A DNA stretch of 43,464 nt, taken from Flavobacteriaceae bacterium. Its GTDB lineage: Bacteria; Bacteroidota; Bacteroidia; Flavobacteriales; Flavobacteriaceae. Made by a program: the position numbers and the translations under genes. Positions within the stretch are counted from its first letter, which is position 1. Each line of letters opens with the position of its first letter. Positions 36,138 to 43,464 of the stretch are shown in pieces. The notes under the pieces are model-generated. The model was not told the origin of the DNA, searched no databases, and saw nothing but the letters and a program-made list of their open reading frames with translations. The DNA lies in the NCBI GenBank assembly GCA_018672145.1, contig JABHGH010000006.1, forward strand, positions 1 to 43,464, read 5' to 3'.

Positions 36138-37582
36138 TCGCCAAACAGACCACAAATAATGTATTGATCATTGTTGTCGCATTTGCGATTGGCGGTATAA
36201 ACACTTTAGTGTTTTATCCTGTTTTTTTATCTGCAGAACAATATGGACTCGTTGTTTTTTTATTGGCTTCCTCAAACATGTTAATGCCGCTCATTGGCTT
36301 TGGAATCAATCAAACGATTATCAAGTTTTTTTCATCTTATGACACGGCAGAAGAAAAGCAACGTTTTATGTCTTCTGTCATTTGGTTGCCTTTTCTTATT
36401 GCGCTCATCGTTGGAGGAATTGGTGTGTTTTTTTATAATGTTATCTCGAATGCATTATCCATCACAAACCCTGTTATCGCTGAATATACTTGGGTAATTT
36501 ATGTTGTTGCGTTGGCGGCTGCTTATTTTGAAATTTTTTATGCTTGGGCTCGTGTTCAATTGCAGTCTGTTGCTGGCAATGCGTTAAAGGAAATTTTCCC
36601 ACGATTGTTTCTTTTTGTATTGTTAATTCTTTTGTTTTTCTTTTCGCTCTCCTTTAAGAGTTTTGTTATTGCGTTGGTTTGTGGCTATTATCTTCGATTG
36701 CTGTTGATGATTATTATTGCTCATCGTTATTATCCCATTCGTCTATCCTTTCAGTTCCCAAAAAATTTTCGTTCAATTCTTGTCTATGCGCTCTACATTG
36801 TGTTAGCAGCTTCTGCAGGGAGTTTGCTGCTGGATATTGACAAGTTTATGATTCCACAAATTCAAGCGATTCAACAAACCGCTTTTTATGCGGTTGCCAT
36901 TTTCGCCGCGACAATCGTCGAGGTTCCTTCACGTGCGATGGGACAAATTTTAAACCCCTTGGTGGCTATAGCGATCAATAACGGTAATCAAAAGGAGGTT
37001 GAGAATTTATACAAAAAGAGTGCACTGAATTTGGTGATAGTTTCGGGTTGGTTTTTTCTGCTGATCAACCTCAACAGCACGGCCTTGTTTGGACTACTTC
37101 CTGATGTGGGTTATCGTTCGGCTACACTCGTTGTTCTTTACATTTCACTTGCCAAAATGATCACGATGATTTTTGGGTGTGGAAGTGCCATCATATCAAA
37201 CAGCTCTTTTTACCGCATCAGTCTTGTGTTTTCAATCGGGATGGCTTTGGGTGTAGCATTACTCAACAGTTATTGGATTCCGCGGTACGGAATCGATGGA
37301 GCAGCTTTGGCTACCTTGGTTGTTGTTCTGAGCTCTATAGGGGTTAAAATTATGTACCTGTTCTATACAATCAAAATACATCCCTTTTCTTGGAATATGT
37401 TTACATCATTACTTGTTATGACGGGATTATATTTTTGTTGTAAACAACTATCATTCTCAGGCCACCCTATTGTTCAGATTGCATTACTTTCTACTGTTGT
37501 ATCTGTGGTCTATTTTGTACTTATTGTGCGTTTAAAGTTGTCTGAAGATTTACTTCGTTTGGGTAAGCGATTGATGAAATAA
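36128..37582 (+). CDS. Polysaccharide flippase (Wzx/MATE-MVF superfamily)
   Basis: This 484-residue membrane protein has about 12-14 helices. It begins MGIIAKQTTNNVLIIVVAFAIGG, the usual N-terminus of polysaccharide biosynthesis (RfbX/Wzx) exporters in Bacteroidota, followed by a conserved-looking GFGINQTIIKFFSSYD. It should move undecaprenyl-linked sugars across the inner membrane. It is translationally coupled to the glycosyltransferase (ten-base overlap), which with YfhO makes a three-gene glycan module. Its last 33 bases overlap the 3' end of the convergent uvrA. Confidence 0.9.
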   Translation: MGIIAKQTTNNVLIIVVAFAIGGINTLVFYPVFLSAEQYGLVVFLLASSNMLMPLIGFGINQTIIKFFSSYDTAEEKQRFMSSVIWLPFLIALIVGGIGVFFYNVISNALSITNPVIAEYTWVIYVVALAAAYFEIFYAWARVQLQSVAGNALKEIFPRLFLFVLLILLFFFSLSFKSFVIALVCGYYLRLLLMIIIAHRYYPIRLSFQFPKNFRSILVYALYIVLAASAGSLLLDIDKFMIPQIQAIQQTAFYAVAIFAATIVEVPSRAMGQILNPLVAIAINNGNQKEVENLYKKSALNLVIVSGWFFLLINLNSTALFGLLPDVGYRSATLVVLYISLAKMITMIFGCGSAIISNSSFYRISLVFSIGMALGVALLNSYWIPRYGIDGAALATLVVVLSSIGVKIMYLFYTIKIHPFSWNMFTSLLVMTGLYFCCKQLSFSGHPIVQIALLSTVVSVVYFVLIVRLKLSEDLLRLGKRLMK

Positions 37583-40324
37583 ATGCCCATAAAGGCTTGA
37601 TTTCTTGTTTTGAGCAAGTTCTTTTGGCGTTCCTGTCGCCAAAAGTTTTCCGCCCTCTTTACCACCTGATGGACCCAAATCAATAATATGATCTACATAT
37701 TCGATCAAATGAGTGTTGTGTTCAATGACAATGATGCTGTGTCCTTTTCCAATCAATTGGCGAAAGGATTGTAAAAGTTTACTGATATCATGAAAATGAA
37801 GTCCAGTTGTTGGTTCATCAAACAAAAAGAGGATGTTGTCTTTTTGGCTCCCTTTAGTCAAATAGCTTGCGAGTTTAATTCGCTGCGCTTCACCACCTGA
37901 AAGGGTAGAGGAAGACTGTCCTAAAGCTACATAACCCATTCCGACATCGGCTAGTGCTTTGATTTTGTTGGCGACTTTGTTTTCGTTGTGCTGCGTAAAA
38001 AATGATAAGGCTTCATCAACGCTCAATGATAAAATGTCATAGATGTTTTTTTCTGCAAACCGCACTTCTAGCACCTCACGTTTAAAACGTTTCCCATCAC
38101 AAGTTTCGCAAGTCAGCTTTACATCTGCCATAAACTGCATTTCGACGGTGACTTCGCCCTCTCCTTTACAGGTTTCACAACGCCCACCATCAACGTTAAA
38201 CGAAAAATGTTTGGCGGAGTATCCATTGAGTTTTGAAGCTTGTTGAGCAGCGTACAACTTACGGATTTCGTCATAAGCCTTAATGTAAGTTACCGGATTG
38301 GATCGAGAGGAAGTCCCGATGGGATTTTGACTGATGTATTCGATCACAGAAATCGAAGCAATATCGCCTTTTATTTCACTGTGCTGCCCAGCTTTTTCTC
38401 CAAAAATTTCTTTTTTGCGCAACAATGCTGGCCAAAAAATCGATTTGATAAGTGTGCTTTTTCCGCTGCCTGAAACTCCGGTAACTGCTGTAATACAGTT
38501 GAGGGGAAAGCGAACATCGATGTTTTTTAAATTGTTTTCTCGTGCACCTATCAGCTGGATGCTTTTTGATGATTTTACAGCCACGTGTGGTTCTGCTATT
38601 TTTTGTTTTCCGTTTAGGTATGCGGCAGTGAGGCCTTCCGAATTGAGAATCGTAGCCAAGTCTCCTTGTGCTATTATCTCCCCACCAAAAACACCTGCTT
38701 CTGGACCCATATCGATTATTTCGTCGGCTGCACGAATAATATCTTCATCGTGTTCGACGACAATCACTGTATTTCCTAAATCACGTAGTTTGTACAAAAT
38801 CTGAATCAACCGCTCGGTGTCTTTGGGATGCAACCCAATACTTGGTTCATCGAGTATATAAAGCGATCCAACCAAGCTGCTTCCTAGAGATGTAGCGAGA
38901 TTAATACGCTGTGATTCTCCACCAGACAGGCTATTTGATTTTCTGTTTAAAGAAAGATAAGACAGTCCTACTTCACAAAGAAAATCCAAACGACTTTTGA
39001 TTTCGGAAAGAAGGCGTTCGGCCACATTGTATTCATGGTCAGTGAGTTGAAGTTGATCCATAAAAGACCGCAGCTCAGAAGCAGATAAAACGACAAGATC
39101 TCCAATAGATTTGTCATTTATTTTAACGTAATTGGCTTCTTCACGGAGTCGCTTTCCTTGACATTCTGGACAGGTCGTTCGGCCACGGTAACGAGACAGC
39201 ATGACTCGATTTTGAATCTTATAACTTTTCTTTTCTAGCTTTTCAAAAAAGGAATAAATCCCTTTAAAATGCGTGTTTCCGTTCCATAACACTTCTTTTT
39301 GTTCGTCGCTAAGTTCAAAATAGGGCTTGTGAATTGGAAAATCAAATTGATAGGCAGTGTCAATGAGTTTGTTCTTGTGCCGACTGGCACTGGCAGAGCG
39401 CCAAGGCGCTACGGCGTCCTCAAATACAGACAATCCTGTATTGGGTATCACTAGATCGTGATCAATACCGATCAAGTCGCCATATCCTTCACATGATGGA
39501 CAAGCGCCTAGAGGATTGTTAAAGCTAAAAAGGTGAGTGCTTGGTTCTAAAAATGTCATGCCATCGCAAGCAAAACGGTTCGAAAATGAAAGTTGCTCGC
39601 CAGTGGCTAAGAAGAGAACTTCCAACTCCCCTTTGCCTTCAAAAAATGCGGTCTCAACAGAATCAGCTAAGCGACTCATGGCGTCGTTGTCATTTCGCAA
39701 GACAACTCGATCCACGACAAGTGAAAAAGTGGATTGTAGTTTGTCTTTGACTTCACTAATTCGAACGATTTCACCTTCTACTTGAATCCGTGCATAGCCC
39801 TGTTGTTCTAGAAGATCTAGCATTTTTTTTATGGACTTATTATCGTCGACATGAATAGGGGCAAAAAGAATACATTTGGTTCCTTCTTCATAGGTCTGCA
39901 GCTTGTCTAAAACGTCAGACACACTGTCTTTAGTCACTGCTTCCCCTGAAACAGGCGAATAGGTTGTGCCAATACGAGCAAACAGAAGTTTTAGATAATC
40001 ATAAATCTCTGTGGTTGTGCCCACGGTTGATCGTGGGTTGGTGCTGTTTACTTTTTGCTCTATCGCGATGGCGGGCGCTAAGCCTTCAATTTTTTCCACC
40101 TTAGGCTTATCTAAACGACCTAAAAACTGTCGCGCATAAGACGATAGACTTTCTACATAGCGGCGCTGTCCTTCGGCATAAAGCGTATCGAATGCTAAAC
40201 TTGATTTTCCAGATCCAGAAAGACCTGTTAAAACAACAAGTTTACCATTGGGAATATCAACATTTACCCCTTTGAGATTGTGCATTTTAGCACCTTGAAT
40301 ACGTATTCTTTTTTCTTTTTTCAA
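37550..40324 (-). CDS. uvrA: Excinuclease ABC subunit UvrA
   Basis: UvrA is the damage-recognition ATPase of nucleotide excision repair. The 924-residue protein has two ABC modules, with Walker A motifs GLSGSGKSSLAF (about 34) and GVSGSGKSTLIK. It has signature motifs LSGGESQRINLA and LSGGEAQRIKLA, a first zinc site (CPSCEGYG with CPECQGKR) and the UvrA zinc finger CETCKGEGEV...CETCDGKRF. Length and motifs are those of a normal housekeeping UvrA. The gene is monocistronic, divergent from the sigma factor, and overlaps the flippase end by 33 bases. Confidence 0.97.
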   Translation of the reverse strand: MKKEKRIRIQGAKMHNLKGVNVDIPNGKLVVLTGLSGSGKSSLAFDTLYAEGQRRYVESLSSYARQFLGRLDKPKVEKIEGLAPAIAIEQKVNSTNPRSTVGTTTEIYDYLKLLFARIGTTYSPVSGEAVTKDSVSDVLDKLQTYEEGTKCILFAPIHVDDNKSIKKMLDLLEQQGYARIQVEGEIVRISEVKDKLQSTFSLVVDRVVLRNDNDAMSRLADSVETAFFEGKGELEVLFLATGEQLSFSNRFACDGMTFLEPSTHLFSFNNPLGACPSCEGYGDLIGIDHDLVIPNTGLSVFEDAVAPWRSASASRHKNKLIDTAYQFDFPIHKPYFELSDEQKEVLWNGNTHFKGIYSFFEKLEKKSYKIQNRVMLSRYRGRTTCPECQGKRLREEANYVKINDKSIGDLVVLSASELRSFMDQLQLTDHEYNVAERLLSEIKSRLDFLCEVGLSYLSLNRKSNSLSGGESQRINLATSLGSSLVGSLYILDEPSIGLHPKDTERLIQILYKLRDLGNTVIVVEHDEDIIRAADEIIDMGPEAGVFGGEIIAQGDLATILNSEGLTAAYLNGKQKIAEPHVAVKSSKSIQLIGARENNLKNIDVRFPLNCITAVTGVSGSGKSTLIKSIFWPALLRKKEIFGEKAGQHSEIKGDIASISVIEYISQNPIGTSSRSNPVTYIKAYDEIRKLYAAQQASKLNGYSAKHFSFNVDGGRCETCKGEGEVTVEMQFMADVKLTCETCDGKRFKREVLEVRFAEKNIYDILSLSVDEALSFFTQHNENKVANKIKALADVGMGYVALGQSSSTLSGGEAQRIKLASYLTKGSQKDNILFLFDEPTTGLHFHDISKLLQSFRQLIGKGHSIIVIEHNTHLIEYVDHIIDLGPSGGKEGGKLLATGTPKELAQNKKSSLYGHLFHQSLTQTK

Positions 40325-40381
40325 TTGATTTTTTTGCCGAATCGCTAAAGGTAATTATTTCTTCGATTTTTAAAGAATTTA

Positions 40382-40409
40382 TTGAAGTTCTAATTTTCTA
40401 GTATATTTG
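40382..40409 (+). promoter_or_regulatory. Promoter of the sigma factor gene (TTG-N17-TATATTTG)
   Basis: A TTG at 40382-40384 and an exact TAnnTTTG box at 40402-40409 are separated by 17 bases, within the range of Bacteroidota housekeeping promoters. The box is about 70 bases before the ATG at 40481, giving a leader of roughly 65 bases, the longest implied in this window. The 156-base gap holds no other gene. Confidence 0.55.
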
Positions 40410-40480
40410 AATCAAATTCTACTGCCTATAGCGGACATCTACGTTTTATATTTTTTTAATTTAATTTAAAACGCTTTGCT

Positions 40481-41059
40481 ATGTCTGCAAATGATAGTAC
40501 CCTTATAGCTAGTTTTATTGCTGGTGATCAATCCTCTTTTTCAACTCTTCTAAACCGTTATCAAAAACGTGTTTATGGGTTTATATTCTCCAAAGTTCAA
40601 AATCCTGATTTGGCAAATGATATTTTCCAAGACACTTTTATCAAAGTGGTCAAAAGTCTTCGTTTGGGAAAATATTCTGACGACGGTCGTTTTTTGTCGT
40701 GGGTGATGCGCATTGCGCACAACCTCATTATGGATCATTACCGTAAAAAAAGTCGATTACCCCTACACGAATCTAAACATAACGATTTTGACATATTAAG
40801 CCGTTTGATTGAGCCAGATGACAATGTCGAGTTTAGAATCATCGAAAGTCAAATAAACCATGATTTAACAATGCTGATTGAGGAACTACCTGAAAGCCAA
40901 AAAGAGGTGTTGCGAATGCGTTTGTATAAAGATATGAGTTTTAAAGAAATTGGTGAGGTTACTGGAGTGAGCATCAATACTGCCCTCGGACGTATGCGTT
41001 ATGCGGTCATGAATCTTCGTAAAATGATTGAGGATAGAAATTTGATATTCACACAATAA
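40481..41059 (+). CDS. ECF-type RNA polymerase sigma factor
   Basis: This 192-residue sigma-70 family member has region 2 (LNRYQKRVYGFIF, DIFQDTFIKV, DGRFLSWVMRIAHNLIMDHYRKK, about 22-90) and region 4 (IEELPESQKEVLRMRLYKDMSFKEIGEVTGVSINTALGRMRYA, about 133-175). There is no region 1.1 or 3. The neighbour downstream is a 52-residue protein rather than a recognisable anti-sigma factor with a membrane helix. Its leader is long and has a good housekeeping promoter. Target promoters cannot be predicted. The pair is conserved-looking, and the small partner may modulate the sigma factor. Confidence 0.93.
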   Translation: MSANDSTLIASFIAGDQSSFSTLLNRYQKRVYGFIFSKVQNPDLANDIFQDTFIKVVKSLRLGKYSDDGRFLSWVMRIAHNLIMDHYRKKSRLPLHESKHNDFDILSRLIEPDDNVEFRIIESQINHDLTMLIEELPESQKEVLRMRLYKDMSFKEIGEVTGVSINTALGRMRYAVMNLRKMIEDRNLIFTQ

Positions 41060-41082
41060 ATCTATTTTTTTGTCCGTTAGCT

Positions 41083-41241
41083 ATGAAAATATTGTTAATG
41101 GATAAACTTTACCCTATTTACAAACAAAACAAATGCTTGCAGCCTACAAAAGAAACTATTGATTTTATTCTTGCTTTTGCCTCTAGTTATGAAGTGAAAA
41201 CAAGTAAATCTAATTTCTCTTTTGAAGGTATTTTAAACTAG
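41083..41241 (+). CDS. Small 52-residue protein downstream of the sigma factor
   Basis: This ORF is below the track's length cut-off. From ATG 41083 it reads MKILLMDKLYPIYKQNK and ends FEGILN, with no internal stop. It starts 23 bases after the sigma factor stop on the same strand, and its TAG overlaps the stop codon of convergent nth within CTAG. The sequence is soluble, basic and mixed helix/strand (ETIDFILAFASSYEVK). From memory, small proteins with a K-E/T-I-DF-IL-ase-like segment follow sigma genes in other flavobacteria, but I cannot verify that. The tidy overlap, operon spacing and coding-like composition support a real gene. Function unknown; a sigma modulator is one idea. Confidence 0.62.
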   Translation: MKILLMDKLYPIYKQNKCLQPTKETIDFILAFASSYEVKTSKSNFSFEGILN

Positions 41242-41894
41242 GAGGATGCTTTTATTTGAGCGTTAAGCACACTTTTTCTTCCAATTGTGCTTGTGATTTT
41301 GTCTTTTGACAAATCCCAACCCCTTGCTGGCGAGTACTCACGTCCATACCAGATGATCTGAAGATGCAAATCGTTCCAACGTTCTCTAGGGAACAAACGT
41401 TTGGCATCCCTTTCGGTTTGCAGGACGTTTTTGCCATTGGTTAGCCCCCAACGATACATAAGACGATGGATGTGCGTATCCACAGGAAAAGCGGGTACGC
41501 CAAATGCTTGCGCCATCACAACGCTTGCCGTTTTGTGTCCAACCGCTGGAAAAGACTCCAAGGCTTCAAAGTCGGCTGGAACCTCTCCATTATAATCGTC
41601 AACAAGGCGTTGAGAAAGCCCATGAATTCCTTTCGCTTTTTGGGGTGATAGCCCAACGGGGCGTATGATTTCCCGTATTTGATCAATAGTTAGTTTGATC
41701 ATGTCATATGGGTTATCTGCTTTGGCAAAGAGAAAGGGCGTCGTTTTATTGACTCGAACGTCTGTACTCTGTGCAGAGAGCAAAACCGCAATAAGCAAGG
41801 TGTAAGGGTCTTTGTGATCGAGTGGAATGGGAATCTCCGGATATAATTCCTCCAAAGTTTTCATCACAAACTCAACTTTTTCGGCTTTGTTCAT
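41238..41894 (-). CDS. nth: Endonuclease III (Nth) lacking the Fe-S cluster cysteines
   Basis: Nth removes oxidised pyrimidines and nicks the abasic site. The 218-residue protein keeps the helix-hairpin-helix FPAVGHKTASVV with catalytic Lys121, and Asp139 in FPVDTHIHRL. E. coli Nth ends in a C-x6-C-x2-C-x5-C [4Fe-4S] loop; here the corresponding tail (YGREYSPARGWDLSKD to IGRKSVL) has no cysteine, and the whole protein has none. It is probably still a glycosylase/lyase with a cluster-free C-terminus. An exact -7 box is 14 bases upstream of the ATG. Its TAG overlaps that of the small convergent ORF. Confidence 0.93.
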   Translation of the reverse strand: MNKAEKVEFVMKTLEELYPEIPIPLDHKDPYTLLIAVLLSAQSTDVRVNKTTPFLFAKADNPYDMIKLTIDQIREIIRPVGLSPQKAKGIHGLSQRLVDDYNGEVPADFEALESFPAVGHKTASVVMAQAFGVPAFPVDTHIHRLMYRWGLTNGKNVLQTERDAKRLFPRERWNDLHLQIIWYGREYSPARGWDLSKDKITSTIGRKSVLNAQIKASS

Positions 41895-41908
41895 AATTCG
41901 TATTTTTA

Positions 41909-41916
41909 CAAAACTA
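41909..41916 (-). promoter_or_regulatory. Candidate -7 box of nth (TAGTTTTG)
   Basis: This exact TAnnTTTG on the minus strand ends 14 bases before the nth ATG. It sits inside the 38-base gap shared with the divergent bcp. No matching -33 element was identified. Confidence 0.42.
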
Positions 41917-41932
41917 ATCTAAAAATATTGCT

Positions 41933-42376
41933 ATGATTCAAGTCGGTTCCAAAGCACCTCATTTTTCTGTTTTAGATCATGAAGGAAACACAGTTTCTCT
42001 ATCTGATTTCGCAGGCAAAAAAGTTGTAATTTTTTTCTACCCAAAAGCCAACACTCCTGGTTGCACATTAGAGGCATGTGATTTGCGTGACCATTATGCC
42101 GAACTCACAAAAGCGGGATATTCTATACTCGGGGTCAGTGCCGATTCGGTCTCTGCTCAAGCAAAATTTGCCATGAAATTCACTTTTCCATATCCCTTAC
42201 TTGCTGATGTAGACAAAGAGCTCATTCATGGGTTTGGTGTTTGGGGGCCTAAAAAATTTCGTGGGAAAGACTATGAAGGGATATTGCGAGTCACTTTTAT
42301 TATTGACGAAAATGGAGTTGTGGAACGTGTGATAGATAAGGTTAAAACCAAAGAACACGCAGTGCAAATTCTTTAG
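41933..42376 (+). CDS. bcp: Thioredoxin-dependent thiol peroxidase (Bcp/PrxQ)
   Basis: This 147-residue peroxiredoxin reduces hydrogen and organic peroxides with electrons from thioredoxin. The motif TPGCTLEACDLRD holds the peroxidatic Cys44 and, five positions on, the resolving Cys49, the C-x4-C arrangement of PrxQ. The upstream FFYPKANTPG is the family active-site lead-in. It is divergent from nth, 38 bases apart, and its stop is 2 bases from the stop of the last gene. A DNA repair enzyme and a peroxidase share one control region, which hints at joint oxidative-stress use. Confidence 0.95.
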   Translation: MIQVGSKAPHFSVLDHEGNTVSLSDFAGKKVVIFFYPKANTPGCTLEACDLRDHYAELTKAGYSILGVSADSVSAQAKFAMKFTFPYPLLADVDKELIHGFGVWGPKKFRGKDYEGILRVTFIIDENGVVERVIDKVKTKEHAVQIL

Positions 42377-42378
42377 GC

Positions 42379-43464
42379 TTAATCCAATCGTTTTTTAGGA
42401 TCAGTTTGATAGCCAAACAAGTTTTCGCTGGAGATTAGTTTAACTATTTTTTCAGGAAGCATTTTTTCCCATCCTTGTTTCCCGTGATTGATCATCTCTA
42501 AGACTTCCTTGGAATAGATCTGTAAATAATCTTTGTTGTAATCGGTAATGTCGATGACTTTGTCGTTGTAGGCAAAGAACTTGTATAGCTCTTTTACTTG
42601 AGATGCTACTCGGACGTTTGTGCTGTCAATAATTTCGCCTGTTTCTCTGTCAATCATTGGGTAGAGATAAACAATGAGGTTTTTAAAAAATAGTTTTCCA
42701 AAAGCTTCCAAAATACCACCACTGAGTTTTCGGTAGTACTTCTCATTAAATATTTCAACAAGGTTGCTTACGCCCATGCTCAAACGAATCTTTTTTGTGG
42801 TGTAGTTCGAAAAATATTCAACCAGACGATAGTATTCTTTAAAGTCAGAAATCATGACTGTCAATCCCAAAGCACATAACAACTTGGCTCGATCCATAAA
42901 ATCTTGCTCGTCAATGATTCCCGTTGACATCAGGTTGGACAAGGTAATCTCAAAAACTTCTAGCGTGTTTTCAGGAGCAACCCCATCTTCCTTATAAAAA
43001 AGCGAAGAAGACTTTTCAAACATATCCATGTTGACGTTGGTTACGGGACGAAAACTCCCTCGAATGGCAAGGATGTTTTTTTTGTAAAGCACACGTGCTG
43101 GGAGTAAGTTGTTCCCATCTGGTCCAAACATAACCGCTTCGGTCATTCCGTTTTTCACGAGTTCCAAACTGAGAAGGCGATTATCGACTTTCTTAAATAG
43201 AGGCCCTGTAAAGTTTATCGTGTCGATCTCTATGGCTGTTTTATCGACATGGTCAAACAGATAGCGAAGCATTTTTCGAGGTCTATCATGCTGATAGAAA
43301 GCGCCATAAATGAGGTTGACTCCCATCACTCCGACAGACTCTTGTTGCGAGCGAGCATCGTTTTCATGGAAACGCAAATGCGTGCTAATCATAGAGTAGG
43401 GACCATCGGGCTCGGTTTGGAATTTGATGCCCATCCAACCATGACCTTTAAATTTTTTTGCAAA
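42379..43464 (-). CDS. Conserved flavobacterial protein, N-terminus beyond the window edge
   Basis: The ORF track starts this at ATG 43434, but the frame stays open through FAKKFKGHGW to the window end, so the true start is outside and at least 361 residues are present. There is no signal peptide in the visible part. Recognisable stretches are VGVMGVNLIYGAFYQHD, FTGPLFKKVDNRLLS, KNGMTEAVMFGPDGNNLLPARVLY and LAIRGSFRPVTNVNMDM. I recall flavobacterial homologues labelled nicotinate-nucleotide adenylyltransferase; no HxGH nucleotidyltransferase motif is seen in this part, so that name is unproven. It is convergent with bcp. Function unknown. Confidence 0.7.
   Translation of the reverse strand, partial: FAKKFKGHGWMGIKFQTEPDGPYSMISTHLRFHENDARSQQESVGVMGVNLIYGAFYQHDRPRKMLRYLFDHVDKTAIEIDTINFTGPLFKKVDNRLLSLELVKNGMTEAVMFGPDGNNLLPARVLYKKNILAIRGSFRPVTNVNMDMFEKSSSLFYKEDGVAPENTLEVFEITLSNLMSTGIIDEQDFMDRAKLLCALGLTVMISDFKEYYRLVEYFSNYTTKKIRLSMGVSNLVEIFNEKYYRKLSGGILEAFGKLFFKNLIVYLYPMIDRETGEIIDSTNVRVASQVKELYKFFAYNDKVIDITDYNKDYLQIYSKEVLEMINHGKQGWEKMLPEKIVKLISSENLFGYQTDPKKRLD

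Noticed and set aside
38334-38804. 156-residue plus-strand ORF opposite uvrA (with 38043-38246, 38240-38473 and 39537-39785)
   Set aside because: They lie wholly antisense to well-conserved UvrA coding sequence and show low-complexity Ser/Ile/Arg composition; they are frame shadows.

Overview
The window reads as a chromosomal segment of a marine-type Flavobacteriia member (Bacteroidota). The signs are a type IX secretion (T9SS) C-terminal sorting domain, a TonB receptor with an N-terminal carboxypeptidase-D-like domain paired with a heavy-metal-associated (HMA) protein, bacillithiol gene bshA, a two-part TamB/LptD envelope set, AT-rich DNA, almost no Shine-Dalgarno sequences, and repeated Bacteroidota-type -7 boxes (TAnnTTTG) just upstream of transcription-unit heads. 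I see no rRNA, tRNA, CRISPR, IS element, prophage or integration scar, and no gene-free stretch above 160 bases. It looks like core chromosome rather than an accessory island.

Layout. 1-2692 (minus): AI-2E family permease (cut by the window edge), rsmE, tsaD. 2728-7044 (plus): tamB, divergent from tsaD across only 35 bases. 7155-10034 (plus): glycolytic cluster pfkA, gapA and a BadF-type sugar kinase. 10031-13048 (minus): ridA and lptD. 13061-22250 (plus): a long co-oriented run of N-acetylmuramoyl-L-alanine amidase, MlaD-like MCE protein, membrane Fe-S protein, HAD phosphatase-like protein, CCG Fe-S protein, a conserved protein of unknown function, a GH3/serine-hydrolase fusion and bshA. 22247-24234 (minus): DUF1338 2-oxoadipate dioxygenase-like protein and a saccharopine-dehydrogenase-like protein. 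24390-26980 (plus): metal-type TonB receptor and HMA protein. 26984-27980 (minus): small lipoprotein candidate and an outer-membrane barrel protein. 28078-28794 (plus): small T9SS cargo. 28808-32409 (minus): mnmE, a GNAT-like protein and an outer-membrane protein. 32492-37582 (plus): YfhO membrane protein, glycosyltransferase and flippase. 37550-40324 (minus): uvrA. 40481-41241 (plus): ECF sigma factor and a 52-residue protein missing from the ORF track. Then nth (minus), bcp (plus) and an edge-truncated conserved protein (minus).

How the genes fit together. Envelope building dominates: TamB, LptD, MlaD, amidase, the GH3 (NagZ-like) fusion, YfhO/glycosyltransferase/flippase and several barrels. 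Redox and thiol functions (Fe-S pair, bshA, bcp) and DNA/tRNA maintenance (uvrA, nth, tsaD, mnmE, rsmE) surround it. Two small metabolic modules stand out: the DUF1338/saccharopine-dehydrogenase-like pair, which points to lysine catabolism through 2-oxoadipate, and the pfkA-gapA-kinase cluster.

I found no unmistakable new multi-gene system. The best leads are the small ORF behind the sigma factor, the Fe-S/HAD/Fe-S electron-transfer module with no visible catalytic subunit, the cysteine-free endonuclease III, and a set of start-proximal -7 boxes that imply very short or leaderless transcripts.
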